From: Gemmiger formicilis
GTDB taxonomy: Bacteria; Bacillota; Clostridia; Oscillospirales; Ruminococcaceae
Direction: 5' to 3'
Assembly: GCF_024462815.1 (NCBI RefSeq)
Contig: NZ_JANGCG010000013.1
Span: forward strand, 1 to 64,000
DNA length: 64,000 nt
Shown here: positions 34,143-43,780 of the stretch, piece by piece
Layout: each line of letters opens with the position of its first letter
Numbering within the stretch: position 1 is the stretch's first letter
Made by a program: the position numbers and the translations under genes
The notes under the pieces: generated by a model
What the model was told of the DNA's origin: nothing
Databases searched by the model: none
What the model saw: the letters and a program-made list of their open reading frames with translations, nothing else

Positions 34143-35262
34143 AGGGGGTTCTCCTTGCTTGACAAAGAATCCCCCGCCGCACCACCGTTACATCTATCTG
34201 GCGGGAATCGGGCGGCTCCAGATTGGCCACAAGGCCGATGGCACCGTCCAGCATACCGGCAAACAGCGCGTAGAGGTCTGCGGCCTCCATAAAGGCCAGC
34301 GCCTTGCCGTCCGCCACCGTGTTGATGCTGATGCTGTGCGTCTCGCAGTCCAGCGCCTTCTCGGTCAGCACCGTGTCCAGCACCTCATTGCCGGTGTTGC
34401 TGCAATGGTCCAGCAGGTTGACGGCGCGCAGGGCATCTGACCAATCCTGCTCCGGGAAATCCGCGGGCAGAGATTTGCGCACGGCGGCCAGCTGCATTTT
34501 TAAATCATGGCAGCGCTTGTTGATAAGCTGCACATTGCGCTTTGCCGTCTGGTACTGGCTGCGCTGGCGCTCATACAGGGCGTTGACGGTTTTCAGCTCC
34601 CTGCCCAATGCTGAAAGCCCGAACGCCGCGTTCTGCCCCATCAGAATGGCCGGGCAGTAGAGCTGTATCAGCAGCGTGCCGAACACATAGCGGGAGGAAA
34701 ACGGCTGCCCGCCACGGTACATCCGCATAAGCGCCTGAAACTGCACCGTAAAGATGAGCCCCAGCACCAGCGCACTGCCCAGCTGCAGCGGCTGTATGCG
34801 GAACCCCTCGACCAGCGGCAGCATCGGCACCACAGTAAACCGAATCAGCAGATAAAATGCTACGGTGAACAGAATCTGGGCCTCTATCAGCTGGACAGGC
34901 GTCATGGCTGCGTTCAGATCCAGAACCCAGCACAGCAGCAGCCAGATTTCATAGGCGCTGTAGGTGGTTATCACCACCCAGACCGCGCAGTAAACGGCGG
35001 TGCTGACCGTGAGCTTTGCGGTGCGCCACACGGCCCACGCACAGAGCGCGTACCCCAGAAAATCCAGCAGTACAGGCAACACAATGCCGCTTGCGTGGCC
35101 CATCTTGACGTGGCCGACCAGAAACAACACCGGCAGCACCAGCAACATGGTGCGCTGGGCATGGGGCGGATGGGACAAAGAGTGGGTGTATACCAGTATG
35201 GACACCCACAGCAGCAGCGTGGACACCAACCCCGGGGTGCTCAACAGGGCGGGAAAGTTCAT
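34135..35262 (-). CDS. LytTR-partner sensor histidine kinase, apparently lacking the ATPase end
   Basis: A 375-residue protein with about six N-terminal membrane helices and a linker coiled coil (about 225-250). The phospho-acceptor box is NKRCHDLKMQ at about 253. GHKL kinases of the AgrC/VirS type then have an N box and two glycine boxes. Here a weak N-box-like AGMLDGAIGLV is followed by only about 35 residues ending ILCQARRTPYE, without G boxes. The frame ends 8 bases inside the transporter gene. I infer a C-terminal deletion or frameshift; the protein may no longer phosphorylate itself. Confidence 0.75.
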   Translation of the reverse strand: MNFPALLSTPGLVSTLLLWVSILVYTHSLSHPPHAQRTMLLVLPVLFLVGHVKMGHASGIVLPVLLDFLGYALCAWAVWRTAKLTVSTAVYCAVWVVITTYSAYEIWLLLCWVLDLNAAMTPVQLIEAQILFTVAFYLLIRFTVVPMLPLVEGFRIQPLQLGSALVLGLIFTVQFQALMRMYRGGQPFSSRYVFGTLLIQLYCPAILMGQNAAFGLSALGRELKTVNALYERQRSQYQTAKRNVQLINKRCHDLKMQLAAVRKSLPADFPEQDWSDALRAVNLLDHCSNTGNEVLDTVLTEKALDCETHSISINTVADGKALAFMEAADLYALFAGMLDGAIGLVANLEPPDSRQIDVTVVRRGILCQARRTPYE

Positions 35263-35966
35263 CGTATCTCCCCCACATATTCCAACATGGCCTGGGTGAA
35301 GGCGGCTTTCTGGCGGCGGCTGAGCTCCAGCTCCACATCATCCACCCGCACGGCGTCCCCCTGAATCCCCTGCACGTGCCGCAGGTTGACCAGATAGCAC
35401 TTGTTGCAGCGGGCAAAGCCATGCTTCTGCAGCAGCTTCTCGGCGTTCTGCAGGCTGCTTTTGACCACAAAGGAGTCCGTTTTTGTGTGGCAGATGACCG
35501 CGTGGTCGACGGTTTCTATCCACAGGATGTCATTCACGGACAGGATTTTCAACCCGTCATCGGTCTGCAGCGATACCGTCATGGCGGCGCGCCGCCGCGC
35601 CCGCTTGACCGCCCGCGCCAGCCGCATACTGAACGGCGCATAGCTCACCGGCTTGACCACAAAGTCCAGCGCGTCCACCTCATAGCCGTGGATGGCGCAC
35701 TGGGCCATATTGGTAATGAACATCAGTACAACGTTTTTGTCCTCTTTCTGGATGCGCTCCGCCGTTGGCATACCGCCCAGCAGCGGCATATCCACATCCA
35801 GCATGATGATGTCAAACCCGGTCTGATACGGCATGGCAATGGCGGCGCCGTCTGCAAACGGCACTACCTCCACCGCCAGATGGTTTTCCTCCGCATACTG
35901 CCGTACATAGCCGCAAAGCTGTTCCCGCATAGCCGGCTCATCATCCACCACCGCAATCCGCAGCAT
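35259..35966 (-). CDS. LytTR-family response regulator
   Basis: A 235-residue protein. The receiver domain has DDE at 8-10, the phospho-acceptor Asp57 in MLDVDMP and Lys in VVKPVS. A LytTR DNA-binding domain follows (about 135-235: ILWIETVDHAVICHT, FARCNKCYLVNLRHV). This pair with a six-helix kinase is of the AgrA/AgrC or VirR/VirS type. The ATG at 35966 has GGAGAG upstream. It overlaps the kinase by ATGA. It probably activates its own operon with the GPH symporter. Confidence 0.9.
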   Translation of the reverse strand: MLRIAVVDDEPAMREQLCGYVRQYAEENHLAVEVVPFADGAAIAMPYQTGFDIIMLDVDMPLLGGMPTAERIQKEDKNVVLMFITNMAQCAIHGYEVDALDFVVKPVSYAPFSMRLARAVKRARRRAAMTVSLQTDDGLKILSVNDILWIETVDHAVICHTKTDSFVVKSSLQNAEKLLQKHGFARCNKCYLVNLRHVQGIQGDAVRVDDVELELSRRQKAAFTQAMLEYVGEIR

Positions 35967-36029
35967 ATGCTCTCCGCCTTCGTGAACTGTTCTGCCTTTA
36001 TTATAGGGGATACTGCTGCATTTTGCAAA

Positions 36030-36063
36030 TAGCCGGCCTGTACCAAATGGCACAGGCCGGCTA
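36030..36063. terminator. Bidirectional hairpin between permease and response regulator genes
   Basis: TAGCCGGCCTGT / ACAGGCCGGCTA with a 10-base loop and short T runs on both sides. It ends the ABC importer operon. Confidence 0.75.
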
Positions 36064-36098
36064 TTTCTGACTTTACTTATGCAGAGGCAGAGCTCTTT

Positions 36099-36995
36099 TT
36101 AGCCCTTGACGCTGCCGAGGGCGACGCCGCGGACAATGTACTTGGACAGGCAGAGGTAGACGATGATGACGGGCAGGATGGCGACGGTGATGGCCATATA
36201 GACCTTGCCCATATCAAACTTCAGGAAGTCTGCGCTGCGCAGCTGGGCAACCAGAATGGGAACGGTTTTCCACTTCGCATCGTTGATAATCAACGCGGGG
36301 ATGAAGTAGTTGTTCCACGCGCCGACGAAACTGAAGATGGCCTGCACAGCCATGGCGGGCTTCAGGATGGGAAGAATGACCTTGTTGAAGGTGTTGAACT
36401 CACCGGAGCCATCAATGCGCGCTGCGTCGATAATCTCACGCGGGAGGCTGGAATCCATGTACTGCTTCATGAAGAAGAACACGGTCGGCGCGGCAATGCT
36501 GGGCAGAATCAACGGCCACAGCGTGTTGGTCAGGTGCATCGAGTCCATCAGGTTCAAAAAGCCCAGCGCGGAAACCTGTGTCGGCATTGTCATGATGAGC
36601 AGGATAATCGTGAACGCCGCCTTTTTGAACTTGAAGTCATAGGCGTAGATGGCGTAGGCCGTCAGCGCGCTGAAATACACCGACAGCGCTGCGTTGGCCG
36701 CAGAGACAATCAGACTGTTGCGCAGGCCGGTCAGAATCGGCACGTTGGCATCGTGGGTGGTGTTGTAGAAGTTGGTGCCAAAGCTGCCGCGGGGCATGGG
36801 ATCAAAGCCCTGCTGGATGGTAAAGTTGTTGTGCGTGGAGTTGACAATCAGCACGTAGAAGAAGAACAGGCACAAAAAGCTGAGGAAAAACAGCACGATG
36901 TAGGCAATCACACGGCGGGCTGTCAGGGCCGGGTCATGGATGTGCTGGGCCTTCTCCGTGTTCTGTACAGGCTTTGTCGCATTCGGCATATCCAT
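36099..36995 (-). CDS. Carbohydrate ABC transporter permease (MalG-like)
   Basis: A 298-residue permease with six helices. The EAA loop reads LPREIIDAARIDGSGEFNTF then ILPILKPAMAVQAIF, typical of the CUT1 family. The N-terminus has a long cytoplasmic segment before helix 1. Its start overlaps the stop of the MalF-like gene (TGATG). It forms the membrane channel with that partner. No ATPase gene is present in the operon; CUT1 systems of Firmicutes commonly share a general MsmK/MsiK-type ATPase. Confidence 0.9.
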   Translation of the reverse strand: MDMPNATKPVQNTEKAQHIHDPALTARRVIAYIVLFFLSFLCLFFFYVLIVNSTHNNFTIQQGFDPMPRGSFGTNFYNTTHDANVPILTGLRNSLIVSAANAALSVYFSALTAYAIYAYDFKFKKAAFTIILLIMTMPTQVSALGFLNLMDSMHLTNTLWPLILPSIAAPTVFFFMKQYMDSSLPREIIDAARIDGSGEFNTFNKVILPILKPAMAVQAIFSFVGAWNNYFIPALIINDAKWKTVPILVAQLRSADFLKFDMGKVYMAITVAILPVIIVYLCLSKYIVRGVALGSVKG

Positions 36996-37975
36996 CAGGC
37001 TCCTTTCTTAGCGGCAGCGTGTGCTGCTTTTTTGCGTGCCTTTTCGGCTTTGCGCTGCTCGCGGGTCAGACCGTCATCCTCCTGCGTGAGGGTGAAGTAG
37101 ATAATCACACAGAGCACCGCGCAAATCAGGAACATCAGCACCGAGATAGCACCGGCAGTGCCGTAGTTCTTGCTGTACAGATGCTGGTTCAGGTACATAA
37201 TAATCGTGTTGGTCGAGCCGTTGGGGTCGCCCTTGCCGTTCGTCAGAACCTGCGGCACATCGAACATCTGCAGGCCGCCAATCAGGCTGGTGATGAGGGT
37301 GTAGACCAGCAGCGGGCGAATCAGGGGAATGGTAATCTTCCAGAACATCTGGTTCGAGGACGCACCGTCCAGCTGGGCGGCCTCGTACAGGCCGGGGTCA
37401 ACGCCCATAATGGCAGCCATCAGGATGATGGTGGTGTTGCCGAACCACATCAGGAAGTTCATCAGGCCCACCAGCCCGCGGGCCGTCCAGACGTTGGACA
37501 GCCAGCGCACCGGCTCACTGACAAGGCCGAGCTTGAGCAGGATGGAGTTGATAGGACCGGTCTCCGAGTTGGAGAACAGCGTGAAGAACAGCATTGCGAA
37601 TGCAGAGGCCATAATCAGGTTGGGCATATAAATGACCGTCTTGAAAAAGCCCTGGAAGCGTAGCTTCAGGCGTAGGTCGGTAAACCATGCGGCCAGCAGC
37701 AGCGAGATGACAATCTGCGGGATGAAGCCCATCAGCCACATAATCATCGTGTTGCCGAAATACTTTGGCACTTCCTGAATCATCGCGGCGTAGTTCTTCA
37801 AGCCCACAAAGTTGGGGCCGATGACTTTCAGACCACTGCGGAAATATTCAAAGAAGCTGTAATAAATCGTTGTTGCCAACGGCCAGAACTGGAATACAAA
37901 GAACGTGATAAAGAATGGCGCTAAGAAGATGTAGCCCCACTTGGCGTAGCTCATGCCGTTACGTTTGGTTTTCAC
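36995..37975 (-). CDS. Carbohydrate ABC transporter permease (MalF-like)
   Basis: A 326-residue permease with six helices. The EAA loop is DPGLYEAAQLDGASSNQMFW. I chose GTG at 37975 because AAGGAGG lies 9 bases upstream; the frame to 38008 includes the ribosome site itself and is unlikely. The C-terminal tail is basic and alanine-rich. It is preceded by the binding-protein gene, with a 138-base gap holding a GC hairpin. Confidence 0.88.
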   Translation of the reverse strand: MKTKRNGMSYAKWGYIFLAPFFITFFVFQFWPLATTIYYSFFEYFRSGLKVIGPNFVGLKNYAAMIQEVPKYFGNTMIMWLMGFIPQIVISLLLAAWFTDLRLKLRFQGFFKTVIYMPNLIMASAFAMLFFTLFSNSETGPINSILLKLGLVSEPVRWLSNVWTARGLVGLMNFLMWFGNTTIILMAAIMGVDPGLYEAAQLDGASSNQMFWKITIPLIRPLLVYTLITSLIGGLQMFDVPQVLTNGKGDPNGSTNTIIMYLNQHLYSKNYGTAGAISVLMFLICAVLCVIIYFTLTQEDDGLTREQRKAEKARKKAAHAAAKKGA

Positions 37976-38039
37976 AGGTCTCACCCTCCTTATCGGGCGT
38001 TGCCCCACGAAGGGCAGGGCCTTTACAATACAAAACCGA

Positions 38040-38060
38040 GGGCGGGCGCTGACCCGCCCC
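38040..38060 (-). promoter_or_regulatory. Intergenic stem-loop between binding-protein and permease genes
   Basis: GGGCGGG / CCCGCCC with a short loop. Hairpins at this spot commonly leave more binding-protein mRNA than permease mRNA by attenuation or 3'-end protection. Confidence 0.6.
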
Positions 38061-38113
38061 CGGCGTGGCTTGTGTTATAAGTATGGATTCAGTTTTGCGG
38101 TGCGGTCAGCGCA

Positions 38114-39559
38114 TCAGGCAGGCCACTCAACGCTGGTCAGCTCAGGATACTTAACCTTAATCTGATTCTCGAAGTTGCTCTTTGCGGTCTCGAGGTCAAC
38201 GGTGCCGTCGAAGTAATCCTTGAAGCAGGACTGGAAGGTCTCGTTGCAGCCCTGATCGTACGGGCCAGCATTGGACATATCAATGGTGGGAGCAACCTCT
38301 GCGAACAGAGCAATGTGGTTCTGGCCGCCCAGGAAGTCGGAGCCGAAGCTGGGGTCAGCAGCGATGGCATCCATAGCGCTCTTGCTGTTGGTGTAGTCCT
38401 GCGTGTCCTCGGTAATCTTGGTCATGATGTCGGAGTCGCAGGTCAGAGAGTACATAACGTCCTTGATGGTAGCAACGTTGTCAGTGCCGGTTGCTGCGCA
38501 AATCCAAGTACCGCCCCAGTAATAAGGCTGAGGGCCCTGGCAGACTGCATAGTCACCGTAGATACCGTTGCCGACTTCTTCCTTGCCGCCCTCAGAGGTC
38601 GGGGTTGCAAGAGAGTTGCCCAGCAGGGTGAAGTTGATGCCCCAAGTGGAGTAGAAGAAGCCGAAAACCTTACCGGCAGGGCCCTGATCGGCGGCCCACT
38701 GGTCGCTCCACAGGCTGGTCTTGTTGTTGTAGCCGTTGTCGGTGTAATCCTTGGTCTGGTCAACTCAGTTCATGATGTTGGGGTCAACCTTGACGGTGGT
38801 GCCGTCCACCCAACCGGCGGACACGTTGTTGGAGAAGGTGCGATAGGAATCATCGTAGCCGGAGAGCATCTTGTAGCCCTTGGCAGCGGCCTGCTTGGCC
38901 ACGTCATTGAACTTGTCCCAATCGCTCAGTGCGGCCTGGACCTCAACGGGATCATCGGTGCCCAGAACATCCTTGGCGATGCTGCGGCGATAAGCGAACA
39001 GGCCCGGGGTTGCCTGCCAGGTGGTGCCCTTCTGGACGCCGTCCACCGTGACGATGTCCTTCGTGTACTGGTACTGGTCCTTCAGGTCATCATCGGTCAG
39101 GCCGATGTCCTTCTTGACGTCCAGCGTGTAGTCAGAGTCAACATACTTCAGAGCGTAGTCAGCCTCAATCAGGAAGATATCAATCTTATCATCGGCGGCG
39201 GCGCTGTCCTGCTTCAGCAGGGCCTCATCCAGCTTGTTCTGATAGTTGTTGTTATCGTTGGGGTTGATGGTCCATTTCACGGTCACGCCGTTGTCCAGCG
39301 TGGTGGTGGACTTGTCCGCGGCAACTTCCTTGACGCCGGGATAGTAGTCGTTGAAGCGGGACTGGAACTCATCGTTCCAGCACCAGATGTTCAGGACCTG
39401 ACCCTCCTCAGCGGTGGTGGATTCAGCGGTGCTGCTGGCGGTCTCGGTAGAGGTGGATTCAGCCGGTGCAGCGGACGAGCTTGCGGCGCCTCCGCCGCAG
39501 CCAACCAGCATGGTTGCTGCCATAGCAGTCGCGGTCAGTAAAGAAACAGCCTTTTTCAT
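38114..39559 (-). pseudogene. Sugar-binding lipoprotein of the ABC importer, interrupted by one in-frame TGA
   Basis: The frame gives an extracellular solute-binding protein of about 481 codons. The signal peptide has lipobox LVGC, then a Ser/Thr/Glu linker, then a family 1 binding protein (LNIWCWNDEFQSRFNDYYP). At 38765-38767 the frame has TGA inside PNIMN-stop-VDQTKDYTDN. Coding continues in the same frame to a normal TAA, and a TGG (Trp) would restore it. The part before the stop is 264 residues. Either a recent nonsense mutation, a sequencing error or read-through explains it. The gene lies 83 bases after lacI and has AGAAGGAGG upstream. Confidence 0.8.
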
Positions 39560-39642
39560 AATTGTGTTTTCCTCCTTCTAAAGAAACGTATTATGAAATT
39601 TCATTTCAGCGCCCGCACTCTTGCGGGCAGAGAGCCAAAGAA

Positions 39643-40662
39643 TTAGGTTTTCGGCGGTGGGCCGATGGACTGCCCCTGCAGGAAGCTGCCTGCAATCAGC
39701 CGTTGCTCCGGCAGCGCTGTGCGGGGAGCTTCGACCTCCTCAATCAGCAGCGCGGCGGCCTCACGGCCAAGGGCCTCGGTGTCCTGGTGGTAGGTGGAAA
39801 GCTGGGGCGACATAACCTGTGAAATCAGGCTGCCGTCATAGCCGACCACCGAAATGTCCCGGGGAATCAGCAGACCCTCCTCGCGGATGGCCTGAATCCC
39901 GCCGATGGCGGAGAAATCATCGGAGAAAAGAATTGCCGTGGGCCTTTTGGGCAGTGCCAGCAGGCGGCGGGTGGCGTCCGCGCATCCGGAGACATCGTGG
40001 TAGCTGCCGTGGATGACGTATTCATCCGGCACCGTGATGCCGTGTGCCTCGCAGGCGCGGTAGAAGCCGACCAGACGCTTCTGGGTGACGGCGCTGTGCT
40101 TTTCGCCGTGGATAAAGGCGATGCGCTCATGCCCGAGGGCGGCGAGCTCATCCACCAGTCGGCGGATGCCCTCCATATTGTCGGAGAGAACGGCTGCCCG
40201 GTTGTTGAACACGTGGTCAACGGTGACCAGCGGCAGATTGCTGTAGGCCAGCTCCACGACCTCGGGGTCATCAAACTGGACGCAGGCGGCAATCACGCCG
40301 TCCACGCCGCGGTAGCGGCAATGCTCCAGATAACTGGAGTGGCCGTGGCCAATGTTGTGGTTAATAAAGGTGATGTCATAGCCCCGGCCCTCAGCGTGGC
40401 GTTTGAAGCTGTCCAGCACGGCGGCGAAGAACTCATGCGTCAGACCGCTTTGGGCATCGTCTACAAAGAGCACGCCCAGATTGTAGGTGCGGTTGGTTTT
40501 CAGGGCACGCGCTGCGGAGTTTGGCATATAGCCCAGCTTGTCAGCAGCCTGCCGGACCTTTTCCTTGGTGGCCTGACTTATATCACTGTGGCCGTTCAGC
40601 GCCTTACTCACGGTAGCCACCGAAACGCCGCAAGCCTTTGCGATGTCCTTGATGGATGCCAT
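39643..40662 (-). CDS. LacI-family regulator of the cello-oligosaccharide locus
   Basis: A 339-residue LacI/GalR protein: HTH at residues 2-24 (SIKDIAKACGVSVATVSKAL), hinge NSAARALK, then the periplasmic-binding-like sensor domain (NLGVLFVDDAQSGLTHEFF). The ATG at 40662 follows GGGAGGTGA; two codons further upstream is less likely. It heads the importer operon and is divergent from cellobiose phosphorylase. A shared motif CTTAATCGTTTTCG lies at both promoters, so it very probably represses itself, the importer and the phosphorylase. Confidence 0.9.
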   Translation of the reverse strand: MASIKDIAKACGVSVATVSKALNGHSDISQATKEKVRQAADKLGYMPNSAARALKTNRTYNLGVLFVDDAQSGLTHEFFAAVLDSFKRHAEGRGYDITFINHNIGHGHSSYLEHCRYRGVDGVIAACVQFDDPEVVELAYSNLPLVTVDHVFNNRAAVLSDNMEGIRRLVDELAALGHERIAFIHGEKHSAVTQKRLVGFYRACEAHGITVPDEYVIHGSYHDVSGCADATRRLLALPKRPTAILFSDDFSAIGGIQAIREEGLLIPRDISVVGYDGSLISQVMSPQLSTYHQDTEALGREAAALLIEEVEAPRTALPEQRLIAGSFLQGQSIGPPPKT

Positions 40663-40692
40663 GAATATCACCTCCCAGCGGATTTGTAATCA

Positions 40693-40742
40693 CTTAATCG
40701 TTTTCGTGCTTTTACTATACAACAGGTCAACCAGAAAATCAA
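40693..40742 (-). promoter_or_regulatory. lacI promoter and operator
   Basis: On the minus strand TTGATT (40742-40737), 17 bases and TATAGT (40719-40714) form the promoter. The motif CTTAATCGTTTTCG (plus-strand reading, 40693-40706) lies just downstream, over the likely transcription start. Confidence 0.7.
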
Positions 40743-41015
40743 GCGCTTTTTCTAGATTTTTGTGCAAAATCGTTGGATTTGGCGTTTTGCCACAAGTTGC
40801 GGGGATGTTTTTGGTGGTTTCGTTTGTGATTTTCGTTGCTTTTTAAGCAAAATGTAACAGTTATCCCTGCGTTGACCGTGCGAAGGAGCGAAAACCGGGC
40901 GTAAACGCTATAATATAATAAGGAAAGCTATAGGCAGACTGCGGACGTTTCGTTCAGAATTAAGCGACTGAAATTGTATAATTTGCCAATTTATCGTAAT
41001 TTTCACACGACCCTC

Positions 41016-41069
41016 TTGCATTTGTGCGGAAAATGCGCTATTGTAAAGACAATAGCTTAATCGTTTTCG
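41016..41069 (+). promoter_or_regulatory. Cellobiose phosphorylase promoter and operator
   Basis: TTGCAT (41016-41021), a 17-base spacer and TATTGT (41039-41044). The motif CTTAATCGTTTTCG recurs at 41056-41069, again just past the -10 element, identical over 14 bases to the site at the lacI promoter. Between 40743 and 41015 I see no gene. Confidence 0.75.
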
Positions 41070-41107
41070 ACGTGAGCTTTCATTTCCGGTTAAAGGAGAG
41101 GATATCT

Positions 41108-43543
41108 ATGAAGTTCGGTCATTTCGATGACGCTGCGCGGGAGTACGTCATCACCACACCGCGCACGCCGCTGCCGTGGATTAACTATCTGGGCAGTGAA
41201 GCATTTTTCAGTCTTGTCTCCCACACGGCAGGCGGGTACAGCTTCTATAAGGATGCCAAGCTGCGGCGCATCACCCGCTACCGCTACAACAACGTCCCGG
41301 CGGACTCCAACGGACGCTACTATTATATCAAGGACGGCGATACCGTCTGGAACCCCGGCTGGCAGCCCACCCAGACCGAGCTGGACAGCTATGAGTGCCG
41401 CCACGGCCTGGGCTACAGCGTCATCACCGGCAAAAAGAACGGCCTTGCGGCCAAGCTGGAGCTGTTTGTTCCCGTGAGCGACAACTGCGAGATTGACCGG
41501 CTGGTGCTGACCAACGAGTCTGACGCGCCGAAAACGTTTACCGTGTTCAGCTATGTAGAGTTCTGCCTCTGGAACGCCGTGGACGATTCCACCAACTTCC
41601 AGCGCAACTTCTCAACCGGTGAGGTCGAGGTCGAGGGCAGCGCCATCTACCACAAGACCGAGTACCGCGAGCGCCGCAACCACTACGCCATGTTCACGGT
41701 CAACACCCCGGTGGACGGCTTTGACACGAGCCGCGACGCCTTTTTGGGCGGCTGGCGCAGCAACGCCAACCCCGAGGCTGTCGAGAAGGGGGCCTGCACC
41801 AACTCGGTGGCGCACGGCTGGGCACCGGTCGGCGTGCACCAGATTAACGTCACGCTGGCCCCAGGCGAGAGCCGCAGCCTGATTTTCCTGCTGGGCTATA
41901 TCGAGAACCCAGAGGAGGAAAAGTGGGCCGCGCCCGGCGTTATCAACAAGACCCGCGCCAAGGAGATGGCCGCCCGCTACGCCACCGATGCACAGGTGGA
42001 CGCCGCACTGGCCGCCCTGCATGACCACTGGAACAGGCTGCTGTCCACCTACTCTGTCAAGTCGAGCGATGAAAAGCTCGACCGTATGGTCAATATCTGG
42101 AACCAGTACCAGTGCATGGTCACCTTTAATATGAGCCGTTCGGCCAGCTACTATGAAAGCGGCACCGGCCGTGGTATGGGCTTCCGCGATTCCTGCCAGG
42201 ATTTGCTGGGCTTCGTGCACCTGATTCCCGCCCGCGCAAGGGAGCGTATTCTGGACATTGCGGCCACCCAGTTCCCCGACGGCAGCGCTTACCACCAGTA
42301 CCAGCCCCTGACCAAGAAGGGCAATATGGACATTGGCTCCGGCTTCAACGATGACCCGCTGTGGCTGATTGCCGCGGTCTACGCTTACTTGGGCGAGACC
42401 GGCGACTACAGTATTCTGGAGGAGCAGGTCGATTTCGACAATGACCACGCGCTGGCCCAGCCGCTGCTCGAGCATCTGCGACGCAGCTTCGGCTATCTGC
42501 GCGACCACAAGGGCCCGCACGGCCTGCCGCTGATTGGCCGCGCCGATTGGAATGACTGCCTGAACCTGAACTGCTTCAGCAAGGAGCCGGGCGAGAGCTT
42601 CCAGACCACCGGCCCGAGCGAGGGCCCCGTGGCTGAGAGCGTTTTCATCGCCGGTATGTATGTGAAATACGGCAACGCCCTGGCCGAGATCCTGGACGCC
42701 GTCGGGCAGGCAGACGAGGCCGCCGACGTGCGCAAAGAGACCGCTGCAATGGAGCACGCCGCCCTGACCGCAGGCTGGGACGGCAAATGGTTCCGCCGCG
42801 CCTACGATGCCTACGGCCATGTGGTCGGCGGCGAGGAATGTGAGGAAGGCAAAATCTTCATCGAGCCGCAGGGTATGTGCGTGATGGCGGGCATCGGCGT
42901 GAAGTCCGGCGAGGCTGTCACCGCCCTGCAGAGCGTGAAGGACAAGCTGGATACCAAGTACGGCATTGTACTGCTGCAGCCTGCCTACACCCGGTATCAT
43001 CTGGAACTGGGCGAGATTTCCAGCTACCCCCCGGGATACAAGGAGAACGCGGGCATCTTCTGCCACAACAACCCGTGGGTCAGCTGCGCCGAGACGGTAG
43101 TTGGCCACGGCGACCGCGCTTTTGAAATCTACAAAAAGACCTGCCCCGCCTACATCGAGGACATCAGCGAAATCCACCGCACCGAGCCCTATGTCTACAG
43201 CCAGATGGTGGCGGGCCGTGATGCCGCGAGCTTTGGCGAGGCCAAGAACAGCTGGCTGACCGGCACGGCCGCCTGGACGTTTGTGGACGTGAGCCAGTAT
43301 ATTCTGGGCGTGCAGCCGACGCTGGCAGGGCTGCGGATTGACCCCTGCATCCCGCATGAGCTGGACGGCTTCACCCTGCGCCGTGTCTGGCGCGGTGCCA
43401 CCTATGAAATCACGGTCGACAACGCCGCCCATGTGGAGAAGGGCGTCAAGGCCATGACGGTGGACGGCCAGCCGGTAAGCGGCAACGTCCTGACCCCCGC
43501 ACCCGCAGGCAGCACGGTGCAGGTGAATATCACGATGGGCTGA
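41108..43543 (+). CDS. Cellobiose phosphorylase, GH94
   Basis: An 811-residue enzyme closely matching known cellobiose phosphorylases from its first residues ([17 protein letters not shown]). It has the N-terminal beta-sandwich, helical linker and (alpha/alpha)6 barrel ([20 protein letters not shown]), the general acid Asp480 in [13 protein letters not shown], and a C-terminal sandwich. It splits cellobiose with phosphate into glucose 1-phosphate and glucose, saving ATP. There is no signal peptide; it works on disaccharide brought in by the neighbouring ABC importer. The ATG at 41108 has AAAGGAGAGG upstream; the frame from 41024 crosses the promoter and operator. It is closed by a terminator at 43556. 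Confidence 0.93.
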   Translation: MKFGHFDDAAREYVITTPRTPLPWINYLGSEAFFSLVSHTAGGYSFYKDAKLRRITRYRYNNVPADSNGRYYYIKDGDTVWNPGWQPTQTELDSYECRHGLGYSVITGKKNGLAAKLELFVPVSDNCEIDRLVLTNESDAPKTFTVFSYVEFCLWNAVDDSTNFQRNFSTGEVEVEGSAIYHKTEYRERRNHYAMFTVNTPVDGFDTSRDAFLGGWRSNANPEAVEKGACTNSVAHGWAPVGVHQINVTLAPGESRSLIFLLGYIENPEEEKWAAPGVINKTRAKEMAARYATDAQVDAALAALHDHWNRLLSTYSVKSSDEKLDRMVNIWNQYQCMVTFNMSRSASYYESGTGRGMGFRDSCQDLLGFVHLIPARARERILDIAATQFPDGSAYHQYQPLTKKGNMDIGSGFNDDPLWLIAAVYAYLGETGDYSILEEQVDFDNDHALAQPLLEHLRRSFGYLRDHKGPHGLPLIGRADWNDCLNLNCFSKEPGESFQTTGPSEGPVAESVFIAGMYVKYGNALAEILDAVGQADEAADVRKETAAMEHAALTAGWDGKWFRRAYDAYGHVVGGEECEEGKIFIEPQGMCVMAGIGVKSGEAVTALQSVKDKLDTKYGIVLLQPAYTRYHLELGEISSYPPGYKENAGIFCHNNPWVSCAETVVGHGDRAFEIYKKTCPAYIEDISEIHRTEPYVYSQMVAGRDAASFGEAKNSWLTGTAAWTFVDVSQYILGVQPTLAGLRIDPCIPHELDGFTLRRVWRGATYEITVDNAAHVEKGVKAMTVDGQPVSGNVLTPAPAGSTVQVNITMG

Positions 43544-43555
43544 TTATAGACTTTT

Positions 43556-43614
43556 GGACCTCTTTCTGGTATAGTGGAGTCATAACGGCTGTACCAGAAA
43601 AGAGGTCCTTTTTT
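43556..43614 (+). terminator. Terminator of the cellobiose phosphorylase gene
   Basis: GGACCTCTTTCTGGTA pairs with TACCAGAAAAGAGGTCC with a 20-base loop, then TTTTTTT. Confidence 0.85.
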
Positions 43615-43653
43615 ATGACCATCAAGGATATTGCGCGGGAATCCGGCTTATAA
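43615..43653 (+). pseudogene. 12-residue stub of a LacI-type regulator
   Basis: ATG ACC ATC AAG GAT ATT GCG reads MTIKDIARESGL and then TAA. This is the exact opening of a LacI-family HTH. Nothing of the rest remains, so it is a deletion scar. A chance match is possible but unlikely at this length. Confidence 0.5.
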
Positions 43654-43664
43654 CATGGCCCTTC

Positions 43665-43704
43665 GCCGTGCGGACAAAAATATGTCCGCACGGCATATTT
43701 TTTT
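43665..43704 (+). terminator. Terminator upstream of the RND operon
   Basis: GCCGTGCGGACA / TGTCCGCACGGC with a 6-base loop, then ATATTTTTTTT. It insulates the RND promoter. Confidence 0.9.
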
Positions 43705-43707
43705 GTC

Positions 43708-43760
43708 TTTACATCCCCTTTCCATAGTGCTATAATAAACTCGACCGACCGGTCGGTCGA
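43708..43760 (+). promoter_or_regulatory. RND operon promoter with TetR-type operator
   Basis: TTTACA (43708-43713), a 17-base spacer and a perfect TATAAT (43731-43736). A 20-bp perfect palindrome, TCGACCGACCGGTCGGTCGA (43741-43760), covers the expected start site. The TetR gene at the end of the operon is the obvious ligand of this operator. Confidence 0.92.
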
Positions 43761-43780
43761 AAGAGAAAGGGAACGTATCC

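Noticed and set aside
32541..34292. 583-residue open frame antisense to the GPH symporter
   Set aside because: Same shadow pattern; the minus strand carries a clear 12-helix transporter.
38765..38767. Selenocysteine or TGA-as-tryptophan recoding in the binding protein
   Set aside because: No SECIS-like hairpin is apparent after the TGA, the expected residue is an ordinary Trp, and other genes in the window end in TGA, so global recoding does not hold.
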